64,000 nucleotides of DNA from Geoglobus acetivorans (GTDB taxonomy: Archaea; Halobacteriota; Archaeoglobi; Archaeoglobales; Archaeoglobaceae), in contig NZ_CP087714.1 of the NCBI RefSeq assembly GCF_039641995.1, forward strand, positions 1,740,328 through 1,804,327, in the 5' to 3' direction. The notes under the pieces were generated by a model, which was not told where the DNA came from, made no database searches, and saw only the letters and a program-made list of their open reading frames with translations. The position numbers and the translations under genes are program-made. Position 1 is the first letter of the stretch, and every line of letters starts with the position of its first letter. This document shows positions 52,158-60,344 of this stretch, in pieces.

Positions 52158-52514
52158 ATGCCCGTGTTCCCGCATAACGAGAGAAGCGCAATTAAAAAAC
52201 TTCGCAAGGATTTGCGATCCGGTTTCTACTCTTTTATGGTGCTGTCAATTCTTGAAAAAGAGGGTGACCTCCATGGCTACGCAATAAGGAAGAATCTTGA
52301 AACACTCAGCGAAGGAAAGCTGGTTCCGAGTGAGGGAACACTCTACGACCTCCTGAAGAGCCTCAGGAAATACGGGCTCGTGGAAGACTTCCAGGCTGAG
52401 GTTGGAGGAAGATTCAGGAGATATTACAGGATCACGAACCTTGGCAGGAAAGTTCTTGCTGAGCTGAGGGATGAGGTGCATGTCCTTATGAAGACGCTCA
52501 GTAAGGTGCTGTAA
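52158..52514 (+). CDS. PadR-family transcriptional regulator
   Basis: A 118-residue winged helix (SFMVLSILEKEGDLHGYAIRKNLE, VPSEGTLYDLLKSLRKYGLVE) with a short dimerisation tail. Start at ATG 52158 after GAGGTG. Known PadR proteins repress phenolic-acid or transporter genes; here the likely target is its own operon. Confidence 0.88.
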   Translation: MPVFPHNERSAIKKLRKDLRSGFYSFMVLSILEKEGDLHGYAIRKNLETLSEGKLVPSEGTLYDLLKSLRKYGLVEDFQAEVGGRFRRYYRITNLGRKVLAELRDEVHVLMKTLSKVL

Positions 52515-52581
52515 TTCTGTTTTTTCGTGGTGAAGAGGGTGAGAGAAAAGTTTATCTTGAGTTTGAATCCCGGTCTTCTGG

Positions 52582-53106
52582 ATGAAAATTGCAGTTGGAA
52601 CGAGAAATCCGGCCAAAATAGAGGGTGTCAGTAGGGCTTTTGAGAAATTCTTTAATGATGTCGAGATTGTTCCCAGAGAAGGCATTTCGGGTGTCAGTGA
52701 TCAACCATTTGGGGCTGAAACGATAGAAGGAGCTGTGAACAGAGCAAAGAACGCATACAGTGACGGTTTCGACTTTTCTGTGGGAATTGAGGCAGGACTT
52801 TTCGAGCTGCCGTTCACACTCACGGGCTACATCGATTTTCAGGTTGCATGCGTGTACGATGGCGAAAACTACACCATCGGTTTCGGGCCGGGTTTTGAGT
52901 ACCCACCTCTGGTTGTAAGTGAAGTTCTCAGGGGGAGGGAGGTAGGGGATGTCATGGAGGTCCTGACAGGGATTGAAAATCTCGGGAAAAAACAGGGTGC
53001 AATAGGCTTTTTGACAAAAAATGCCATAACGAGGAGCATGCTCAGCGAGATTGCAGTAACAATGGCCCTGATTCCCTGGCTTAACCGGGAGATGTACAGG
53101 CAATGA
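52582..53106 (+). CDS. Inosine/xanthosine triphosphatase (YjjX-type NTPase)
   Basis: A 174-residue protein with VGTRNPAKIEGVSRAF at the start and FSVGIEAGL in the middle, the NTPase_I-T family pattern. It hydrolyses non-canonical purine triphosphates. Its TGA overlaps the ATG of the radical SAM gene. Confidence 0.9.
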   Translation: MKIAVGTRNPAKIEGVSRAFEKFFNDVEIVPREGISGVSDQPFGAETIEGAVNRAKNAYSDGFDFSVGIEAGLFELPFTLTGYIDFQVACVYDGENYTIGFGPGFEYPPLVVSEVLRGREVGDVMEVLTGIENLGKKQGAIGFLTKNAITRSMLSEIAVTMALIPWLNREMYRQ

Positions 53107-53951
53107 ACCGCCTGATCACACCGTTCGACCCCTGGAAGTCCAGAATTTGCACCTGTCCCGTGAAGTACTCTCTCAACCCCTACACCGGCTGTGATCACCG
53201 GTGCCTTTACTGTTACTCCACATACATCCCGAATTTTTTCAGCGCCAGGCCGAAAAAGCTCCTGCTTACGAGGCTTGAGAGGGAACTGAAGAATCTGCCT
53301 GAAAACGCGCTTATTTCCATGTCTAACAGTTCCGACCCCTATCCGCCGATGGAAAGAGAGCTTGAGCTGACGAGAGGTGCATTGAAGCTCATGGCCGAGA
53401 AAGGTGTGAGGCTTCTTGTCATAACCAAGAGCGATATTGTGGTGAGGGATGCGGACATTCTTGCGAACATGCGTTCTGCTGTTTCAATAACGGTTACAAC
53501 CATCCACGATGAAATTGCAGGCAGAATTGAACCAGACGCCCCTAAACCGGGAGAGAGGATCAGAGCCCTCAAGGAGCTGAAAAAGAGAGGAATTCCGGTA
53601 ATTCTAAGGCTCGATCCCGTAATGCCCGGAATAAATGAGGATCACGTTGAAGACGTGCTTGAAAGGGCGGACTTTGTCGATCATGTTGTTGCATCCACCC
53701 TCAAGCTGAGGCGAGACTCTTTTGCGCGAATATCCAGGGAGTTTCCGGAGATTGCGGAGCGATACAGGTACCTCTACTTTGCAGAGGGGGAGAAAATAGG
53801 TGGGAGCTGGTACCTGAGAAGAGAAAGACGGGAAGAACTCCTTTCGAGGGTTGCTGAAAAGTGTGAGGAGCTTGGCATGAGCTATGCATTCTGCAGGGAG
53901 GGAATACCTTTCAGGGCGAGGAGCTGTGACGGATCTCACCTGATAGCATGA
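53103..53951 (+). CDS. Radical SAM protein (SplB-like)
   Basis: A 282-residue radical SAM protein with [4Fe-4S] ligands Cys 30, Cys 34, Cys 37 (CDHRCLYC), in the spore-photoproduct-lyase-like group that is common in archaea and of unknown substrate. Translation is coupled to the NTPase gene. Confidence 0.88.
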   Translation: MNRLITPFDPWKSRICTCPVKYSLNPYTGCDHRCLYCYSTYIPNFFSARPKKLLLTRLERELKNLPENALISMSNSSDPYPPMERELELTRGALKLMAEKGVRLLVITKSDIVVRDADILANMRSAVSITVTTIHDEIAGRIEPDAPKPGERIRALKELKKRGIPVILRLDPVMPGINEDHVEDVLERADFVDHVVASTLKLRRDSFARISREFPEIAERYRYLYFAEGEKIGGSWYLRRERREELLSRVAEKCEELGMSYAFCREGIPFRARSCDGSHLIA

Positions 53952-53981
53952 GATCTATCTGTTCCGTTCTGCATTTCTCTT

Positions 53982-54413
53982 TCAGAGCATATTCGTTATT
54001 ATTGCTACAAGAACTGCAGCATACGAGACAGCGTTAAGAATTGCCGAGAGGAGGACACTTTTCACCGCACTCCTCTCCATTCCAACTCTGTAAATGACTC
54101 CCTCAATCAGCGTGGAAAGGGCGTAGGCGGAGAGGAACCAGATCTCTATTGCAGATTTGTACGGGCCGGGAACAACCAGCCCTGCAGCTGAGCTGACAAT
54201 GTTGGCGATGACGACTGCCAGAATGCCTCTGCCAACCTTAATTTTCAGCCCAAGTTTCCCTCTAAGAGCGAGAAATACCAGCACCTCGAGGAGAATGATG
54301 ATGGGTATGTAGGGGATGAACACGAATGTGAGCGGGAAAATCACGTCAGCCCTTGCAACATGGATGAGGAGTAGCAGGATTATCGGGAGCAGATGTTTTT
54401 TCACGTTGTGCAT
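53982..54413 (-). CDS. Hypothetical membrane protein
   Basis: A 143-residue protein with four hydrophobic segments, the first possibly a signal sequence. Not recognised. It converges with the radical SAM gene. Upstream (54414-54611) is AT-rich intergenic DNA with a small inverted repeat CCGA-ATGCA-TCGG and T-run at 54487-54506. Confidence 0.6.
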   Translation of the reverse strand: MHNVKKHLLPIILLLLIHVARADVIFPLTFVFIPYIPIIILLEVLVFLALRGKLGLKIKVGRGILAVVIANIVSSAAGLVVPGPYKSAIEIWFLSAYALSTLIEGVIYRVGMERSAVKSVLLSAILNAVSYAAVLVAIITNML

Positions 54414-54611
54414 TGGTGTCTAATTAATTTAAAATTCTTCCTATTGCTGGAAAGATGTTGGGAGAGTTGTTAAAGATAAAAGATCTCCGAATGCATCGGA
54501 TTTTTTAGTCACTATGATTTGATGGCGCAACTTTAATAATATCTTGTAGGAAAACACATACAAGAATTTTCTCAAAAACTTTAAAAATTCTTTAAATAAC
54601 TCTACAATCGT

Positions 54612-55400
54612 ATGAACAATTTACCACATTCAACAATAAACCAATCCAGATCAATCGAATTATTAAAAACCGTACAGGCCGGGCCGAAAAAACGACAGGA
54701 GCTCAAAAAGTCCCTGAAAATATCTATTTCTCACCTCTCCCAGATTCTGAAAAGACTCGAGCAACAGCACCTCGTAAAGCGAGAAGGGGAGACTGTGTAT
54801 ATTTTACCAAAAGGAGAAATTCTCCTCAGAGCGTATTGTGTTAATCAGAGGTTCAACAAATTTCTCCAGAATTTTGGAGATCTCGTAAATGACTTTGACA
54901 TCAGCGACATCCCCGACTGGCTCATCTCGAGACTGTACGAGCTTGATTCAATTGAAGTTGTTGACGTTGAAGGCGAGTTTCTTGAACCTCACAGTGAATT
55001 TTTCTCAGCTTTAGCTCAGGCGGTTAAAGTTAAAGGCTACACCTCCGTGTTTTTCAGGGAATACGTTGACTTCTTCTTTGAACTGGCAGAAAAAGGTGTT
55101 GATCTGGAAATCATCGTGAGCGAGGAAGTATTTAAGAAAATACTGGCCGAGTTCTCGGAGGAGTTCCAGAAGGGTTTAAGTCTGAATAACGTTAGATTTT
55201 ATGTTTCAAAAAAGAAATTTCGTTTCGCATTTGCTGTTTCAGAGAACATTCTCTCCATTTCGTTTTACCTCAGAACGGGAGTTTTCGACTACAAGCGGGA
55301 TTTTCTCTGCAGAGGGGATGATGCGGTGCGATGGGGAAATGATCTGTTTGAATTCGTCAGAAACAATTCAGAATTAATTGATATGCAAAAACTGAGATAA
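54612..55400 (+). CDS. Winged-helix regulator with DUF1724-like C-terminal domain
   Basis: A 262-residue archaeal regulator: an N-terminal wHTH (GPKKRQELKKSLKISISHLSQILKRLEQQHLVKRE, residues about 28-70) and a C-terminal ligand-binding-like domain of the FilR1/DUF1724 type. TATA-like TTTAAAAATTC and TTTAAATAACT lie 15-35 bp before the ATG. It sits at the left edge of the AT-rich patch and may control the genes to its right. Its 3' end overlaps the converging UbiA remnant by 44 bp. Confidence 0.8.
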   Translation: MNNLPHSTINQSRSIELLKTVQAGPKKRQELKKSLKISISHLSQILKRLEQQHLVKREGETVYILPKGEILLRAYCVNQRFNKFLQNFGDLVNDFDISDIPDWLISRLYELDSIEVVDVEGEFLEPHSEFFSALAQAVKVKGYTSVFFREYVDFFFELAEKGVDLEIIVSEEVFKKILAEFSEEFQKGLSLNNVRFYVSKKKFRFAFAVSENILSISFYLRTGVFDYKRDFLCRGDDAVRWGNDLFEFVRNNSELIDMQKLR

Positions 55401-55854
55401 CTGCTTCAGAATCAATAATTCTTCTTCCGGATTTTTCCTCGAGCATTAATGCGAGCTGGATCAACAAGAGGCTCAGAACTACCAGTATATGCGGGAGGAG
55501 CAGAAACGATACGATATGATTGAGGAGATTCAGGAGATGCAGAAAGGCTCTAAACCTCTTGCCAAGGAGTCTGGGAAGTGTCAGAATTTTGTCATAGCGG
55601 ACATCCTTTAAATCGAAGTAGGCAGAGTTGACGAACAGTTTCAGAAGGAAGAATGCAAAGGCACCGAAAACAAATTCATCCAGCGAGAAAGCAACGGCAA
55701 AGCCCCAGGAAAATCCAACCACGATGTTTTTGATTCCATAGCCTGCCTTGAGCCTGGGTTTCCGTTTTCCAACCTTGACTCCAGACGCATAGAGGTAACC
55801 GGTTAGAAATAAAACAGCAGGGACGATAGTCATTCCCTCAAATGTGTAAATCAA
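55357..55854 (-). pseudogene. N-terminally truncated UbiA-type prenyltransferase
   Basis: 165 residues readable from a TTG. It keeps the second half of the UbiA fold, including the second Asp motif YFDLKDVRYDK and GYGIKNIVVGFSWG, but the first Asp motif region (NDxxDxxxD) that opens the active site is missing. The coding sense continues upstream of the TTG for about a dozen codons (KFPALFYLTGLL) before an in-frame TAA, with no start codon, and the sequence beyond is AT-rich. It therefore looks like a decayed remnant. Confidence 0.65.
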
Positions 55855-56054
55855 TAAGCCAGTGAGGTAAAAAAGGGCAGGAAACTTGACACTCTCTCTT
55901 TAGTCGACCAAGTATATTTTTATTTCGGAATTAAAATTTTCAATCTGTCTCTAAAAAGTTTAGCTGACGATTAAACAGTTTTGTTGGTAATTAAAGTTTT
56001 TAGATTAGAAATTAATAAATATACGATATTCTCACTTGATTTTGAGGTGATGAA

Positions 56055-56888
56055 ATGAAAAGAGCACTGGCTTTGCTGCTGGTTTTGGTGATACTGAGCA
56101 GCATGGCGAGTCCGGCAATGGCAAATACAGAAGTCACGAGAACACATGTCAAACTGATCCTCCGAGAGAAGTCAAGGACGTCAACAATTGTGGAAGTAAA
56201 TAATGTGTTAATAAGTCTGAAAAGCAACAAAAACTTAACAAAAGCCAACTTAGAAATTAAGGATCTCAAAACTGGCAGGACATACATATTCGAATACAGG
56301 GTGAGTGAAAACAATGGTAAATACACTATCGAAGTGTACAGCAAAGGAAGACTCGTGAACAAGTACGAGTCCAAGTATAACCCACTGGATTCAAACGTTA
56401 CGAAGAAATTGCTGTCTGAAAATAGCAAAAACATTGCGAACATCGGGATGCTCTCCTATTCCTACTGGTGGGACGGTGTGAAATTCGTAAAGGGGTACGG
56501 GGTCAAGTATTCTCATCCAGACTATGCGTACTACCAGATAGAGCCCTGGGAAACGGTTTACATAGATGGTAATCAGTTGATACATTATCATATATCAGAT
56601 GCCGCATCGCAGGTAATAGCGCAGCTTGCTCCTGCTGCAGCTGGAGCGGCTATTGGTGCATATGTGGGAGGAGTGGTAGGAGCTGTTGCCGGAGCGGTGT
56701 TGGGAGTAATTCTCAGCGGTGCTACGAGTTATGTTCTCCTTGATGAAAAGGGAAGTATCTGGTTCTGGTATGCCAAAAAGTGGGGATGGACAGTAATTCC
56801 AGTGCCTCCATACATTCAGTACCTCCCGATGTATTTCAGAATCGCAGCATACACTTTGTGGGATGCTCTTGGTATTGGAAACCCTTAA
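56055..56888 (+). CDS. Secreted protein with glycine-zipper segment
   Basis: A 277-residue protein I cannot place. A signal peptide (cleavage likely after ASPAMA, residue 23) is followed by a charged beta-rich part, an aromatic-rich part (SYSYWWDG, YAYYQIEPW) and a small-residue stretch at about 184-223 with repeated GxxxG/AxxxG (AAAGAAIGAYVGGVVGAVAG) that could insert in a membrane. It then has aromatic residues (IWFWYAKKWGW). The layout recalls pore-forming or bacteriocin-like proteins; this is a guess. TATA-like AATAAATATACG lies near 56025. The codons are AT-rich compared with the flanks. Confidence 0.7.
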   Translation: MKRALALLLVLVILSSMASPAMANTEVTRTHVKLILREKSRTSTIVEVNNVLISLKSNKNLTKANLEIKDLKTGRTYIFEYRVSENNGKYTIEVYSKGRLVNKYESKYNPLDSNVTKKLLSENSKNIANIGMLSYSYWWDGVKFVKGYGVKYSHPDYAYYQIEPWETVYIDGNQLIHYHISDAASQVIAQLAPAAAGAAIGAYVGGVVGAVAGAVLGVILSGATSYVLLDEKGSIWFWYAKKWGWTVIPVPPYIQYLPMYFRIAAYTLWDALGIGNP

Positions 56889-56918
56889 ATTTTTATTAAT
56901 TTTTTAGTGGTGGATGGT

Positions 56919-57335
56919 ATGGTCAGACGGGCAGATCATATTCTGGGAGTGTTTCTGGGACTGTTACTGTTCTTGTTATGGATTTCCTTTCTGTTCATAA
57001 TCGCTACATCTTTCTTGGCAGAAAAGGAAACTGTCAACGGAACAGAAATCGCAAGAATCAGCACATTCAACCAAATCTTCATCTGGATTATGGCCGGTCC
57101 TCTCCCATTTCTTTTGGTTCTCGGACATTATCTCATTTCAGGAGAGCAGGAAGACGTAAAGCTGATGAAATTTTCATCAATCGGATTTTCAATCTGGCTA
57201 ACAGCGTTGTTGATTGCGTTTTTAGCCAGCATGAACATGTCCCCCAGGACAGTTCTCGCAGGAGGATACATGATGATATTTCTGATCCTGCTTTTCGAAA
57301 AATTAAAGCACGCAGCACTGAAGGATAATGTGTGA
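56919..57335 (+). CDS. Hypothetical four-TM membrane protein
   Basis: A 138-residue protein with about four membrane segments and short loops. Not recognised. Start at the ATG after GGTGGATGGT (GTG 56907 is an alternative). It follows the secreted protein by 30 bp and is coupled to the next small ORF by TGATG, so it is in the same operon. Confidence 0.65.
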   Translation: MVRRADHILGVFLGLLLFLLWISFLFIIATSFLAEKETVNGTEIARISTFNQIFIWIMAGPLPFLLVLGHYLISGEQEDVKLMKFSSIGFSIWLTALLIAFLASMNMSPRTVLAGGYMMIFLILLFEKLKHAALKDNV

Positions 57336-57439
57336 TGGCCTTGATGACACCTGCTTTTACACTCGATGTCCTGGTGAGCTTAGAAGGGTTGATTTTAATT
57401 GCATGCTTACTGGCAGAGAAAAAAGCAGGAAATTTGTAA
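57335..57439 (+). CDS. 34-residue hydrophobic peptide
   Basis: Starts in a TGATG overlap with the preceding stop. It has one hydrophobic stretch (LEGLILIACLLAEKK). No family is known to me. The stop-start overlap is the main support. Confidence 0.45.
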   Translation: MALMTPAFTLDVLVSLEGLILIACLLAEKKAGNL

Positions 57440-57488
57440 TCTTCCATCTCAACACATATTCTACTGGAGAGTGGGGGGTTGCAGGAGG

Positions 57489-58028
57489 ATGTTAGAGTAT
57501 AAGCTGACATCTGCAGACATTTTGCTGAATACCTTTACTGACCCACTGTTACTGGCAGTAAACATTATTCTCTACATAATCTTGGCTTTCTGCTTCGTAA
57601 AGGCGAAATCTATGAGGAGCAGAATGATAATTCTGACCTTTGCTCTGATCCTTCCTTTCGCCTACGCTACACCAACTCTTACAGAAACATTAAAAGGCTG
57701 GGACTGGTATGGTTATGAGCTTGAAGGCAGCAAACTCCACATAAGAGCCTGGGCTGCTGACGAAATTATCGATCTCAGTAACTCGACGGTGTTTCTGACC
57801 TCCTCAGACCACTGGAGACTAAAGGTGAGAACCTTCGGAGTGAGTGCTGGTGAAGTCTCGATGGGAAGATACATTCTCAATAACGGAATAAATGCTGTCC
57901 TTTTCAAGCATAAAAACAGCGAGAGGTTTGTTGTGATCAGCACAAGCGGAAAATACTACGTAATAATTCATCCGGGAGTTGAGAGGCTTTATGAGGAAAT
58001 ACTCAGAGTTAAAGGGAATGGCAGTTGA
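57489..58028 (+). CDS. Membrane protein with PH-like domain
   Basis: A 179-residue protein with two N-terminal membrane segments and a C-terminal part (WYGYELEGSKLHIRAW, ... NNGINAVLFKHKNSERFVVIST, YYVIIHPGVERLYEEIL) that resembles bacterial PH-like domains. Start at ATG 57489 after GCAGGAGG. It may be an immunity- or regulation-type partner in the cluster; no direct evidence. Confidence 0.7.
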   Translation: MLEYKLTSADILLNTFTDPLLLAVNIILYIILAFCFVKAKSMRSRMIILTFALILPFAYATPTLTETLKGWDWYGYELEGSKLHIRAWAADEIIDLSNSTVFLTSSDHWRLKVRTFGVSAGEVSMGRYILNNGINAVLFKHKNSERFVVISTSGKYYVIIHPGVERLYEEILRVKGNGS

Positions 58029-58208
58029 ATACAGCTTACCATCAGATAAATCTGAAAAAATAATAACTTTACTAACATTTTTAGCTTCCTTGGCAGTGCT
58101 GGGGTTTTTTTTACCCATCTTGACTTTCTTCTGGAGCCTTTGTATACTCTGATAATAATCTCAATCCTGTCAGTTCCTGCGATAGCTTTTTTATTCTCTC
58201 CCAGGTAG
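57991..58208 (+). pseudogene. Frameshifted fragment of a PH-like membrane protein
   Basis: From ATG 57991 the reading frame gives KIITLLTFLASLAVLGFF and then meets a run of eight T (58107-58114) in GGGTTTTTTTTACCC. Staying in frame ends at TGA 58150; shifting frame gives a second membrane segment ending SVPAIAFLFSPR before TAG 58206. This is the N-terminal two-TM part usually followed by a PH domain, which is absent. It overlaps the previous gene's end. Confidence 0.55.
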
Positions 58209-58316
58209 GTGATTCTTGCCAAACGAGGAGTTAATCATCGAAAAAAACCATCGGAAAGATCGAAATACCTTACAAAATATCTAAAAATAGATTTCTGCCA
58301 AAAAAGAGTAGAAAAA

Positions 58317-59177
58317 TTACTTGGTATAGTCGTAGAATCCCCTGCCCGTCTTTCTACCGAGCAGCCCAGCCTGAACCATCTGTTTGAGCAGAGGGCATGG
58401 GCGGTATTTGTCTCCAAGCTCTCTGTGCAGGGTTTCGATTGCTGCAAGACAGATGTCCAGGCCAATCAGGTCGGCAAGCTCTAACGGCCCCATGGGAACG
58501 TTGGTGAACAGCCTCATTCCCCTGTCTATCTCCTCCTTCGTTGCAACTCCTTCGTAAAGCACCCATATACCCTCGTTTATCCAGGGCATCAGGATTCTGT
58601 TGGAGATGAAACCGGGCGAGTCTTTGCAGACAACAGGCTCTTTTCCGAGCTTCTTCGTGAACTCGACCGCGAATTCAAGCGTTTCGTCGCTTGTAAGCAA
58701 CCCCCTGACGATCTCAACGCCCTTCATCACAGGAACGGGGTTCATGAAGTGGATTCCCACGAAGTTCTCCGGCCTCCTCGTCACCGCCGCCATTTCTGTG
58801 ATGCTGAGCGTGGATGTGTTTGATGCAAAAATCGCATCCTCTCTCTTCACAATTTCGTTAAGCTTTTTGAACGTCTCCTTTTTCAAATCCATGTTCTCTA
58901 TTATTGCCTCAATTACAACATCCACATCTGCGAGGTCCTCAAGCTTCGTGGTGGGTTTTATCCTGCCCATTATTGTTTCAACGTCCTCGTTCAGCCTGCC
59001 TTTCTCTGCAAACTTCTCAAGGCTTTTTCTTATGTTTGCAAGTCCCCTTTCGAGGAATCTGTCTTCTATGTCCCTCAGCACCACCTCATAACCAGCCATC
59101 GCACAGACCTGGGCTATTCCCCCACCCATGGTTCCAGCGCCGAGAACTCCAACCTTTTTAACATCCCCAACGTTCAT
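58317..59177 (-). CDS. 3-hydroxyacyl-CoA (3-hydroxybutyryl-CoA) dehydrogenase
   Basis: A 286-residue HAD with GAGTMGGG Rossmann motif and HFMNPVPVMKGVE (catalytic His, Glu). The C-terminal domain is complete. It is the third gene of a beta-oxidation operon with acyl-CoA dehydrogenase (9 bp upstream) and thiolase. The size suits a short-chain substrate. Confidence 0.93.
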   Translation of the reverse strand: MNVGDVKKVGVLGAGTMGGGIAQVCAMAGYEVVLRDIEDRFLERGLANIRKSLEKFAEKGRLNEDVETIMGRIKPTTKLEDLADVDVVIEAIIENMDLKKETFKKLNEIVKREDAIFASNTSTLSITEMAAVTRRPENFVGIHFMNPVPVMKGVEIVRGLLTSDETLEFAVEFTKKLGKEPVVCKDSPGFISNRILMPWINEGIWVLYEGVATKEEIDRGMRLFTNVPMGPLELADLIGLDICLAAIETLHRELGDKYRPCPLLKQMVQAGLLGRKTGRGFYDYTK

Positions 59178-59186
59178 AATATCACC

Positions 59187-60335
59187 TCATGCTCTTATCT
59201 TTCCAGCAAGCCTTCTTGAGATGACTATTCTCTGAGCCTCGCTCGTCCCCTCATAAATCGTCCCAACCCTCGCATCTCTGTAATAGCGTTCCACATCATA
59301 CTCCTTGCTGAAACCGTATCCTCCAAAGATCTGCACAGCCTCGTAGGTGACCTTTATCGCAACCTCACTTGCAAATAACTTCGCTGCAGAGCTTAAAGCC
59401 GGATCAGCCTTGCCGTTATCAACGAGCCATGCAGCCTTGAAGACGAGAAGCTTTGCAGCCTCTATGTCCTTGTACATATCCGCAAGCTTGAATGCTATTG
59501 CCTGATGCTCTATCAGGGGTTTTCCAAAGCTCTTCCTTTCCTTCGCATACTGCAATGCTCTTTCGTATGCTCCGATTGCCATTCCGAGGTGGAGAGCGCC
59601 AATTTTAATCCTGCTTTCATTGAAAAAGGCCATTAACTGGTAGAACCCGTTGTTTTCCCTGCCTACAAGATTTTCCTCGGGTACCCTGACGTTGCTGAGC
59701 GAGACTTCGGCAGTATCATGGCAGTTCAGACCCATTTTATCTATCTTCTTTGCAGAATATCCCTCTCTGTCCTGCTCGACAAGGAATGCCGAGATGCCTC
59801 TGTGAGGTGGATCGACCTGAGCGGTTTTTGCAAGGACGATCGTGTAAATGCCCTCGCTTCCGTTGGTTATGAACTGCTTTGTTCCGTTCAGCACCCATTC
59901 GTCTCCATCCTTCACCGCCCTTGTCCTCATTGCGGCAACATCGGTTCCGCAGTCAGGCTCGGTGATGGCTATGGCCGAAATACCATCGCCCTTCGGGACC
60001 TTCGCCATGAACTTTTCCTTCTGCTCCTCCGAGCCAAAGTGAAGGAGCATTGGAACACCGAGAACCGCAAGGTCTATGGCTGAACCTATGCTGCTGTCAG
60101 CCCTTGTGAACTCCATGCTGATTATTGCCTCAGCCAGACAATCCATTCCGGCACCGCTGTATTCCTCCGGTATGCTTGCACCGATGTAGCCGAGCTTTGC
60201 GGCCTTTCTGTATATCTTCATCGGATACTCTTTTTTCTCATCGTAGTCCCTTCCGTATGGCATTATTTCCTTTTCAGCAAACTCTCTCACTGCTTCCTGA
60301 AGCATTTTGTGTTCTTCATCCAGTGTGAAGTCCAT
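59187..60335 (-). CDS. Acyl-CoA dehydrogenase
   Basis: A 382-residue flavoenzyme with family signatures (AITEPDCGTDVAAMRTRA, GYGFSKEYDVERYYRDARVGTIYEGTSE). The catalytic Glu is in YEGTSE. It makes the 2-enoyl-CoA for beta-oxidation and passes electrons to an ETF, which is not encoded here. Confidence 0.94.
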   Translation of the reverse strand: MDFTLDEEHKMLQEAVREFAEKEIMPYGRDYDEKKEYPMKIYRKAAKLGYIGASIPEEYSGAGMDCLAEAIISMEFTRADSSIGSAIDLAVLGVPMLLHFGSEEQKEKFMAKVPKGDGISAIAITEPDCGTDVAAMRTRAVKDGDEWVLNGTKQFITNGSEGIYTIVLAKTAQVDPPHRGISAFLVEQDREGYSAKKIDKMGLNCHDTAEVSLSNVRVPEENLVGRENNGFYQLMAFFNESRIKIGALHLGMAIGAYERALQYAKERKSFGKPLIEHQAIAFKLADMYKDIEAAKLLVFKAAWLVDNGKADPALSSAAKLFASEVAIKVTYEAVQIFGGYGFSKEYDVERYYRDARVGTIYEGTSEAQRIVISRRLAGKIRA

Positions 60336-60344
60336 ACGACCACC

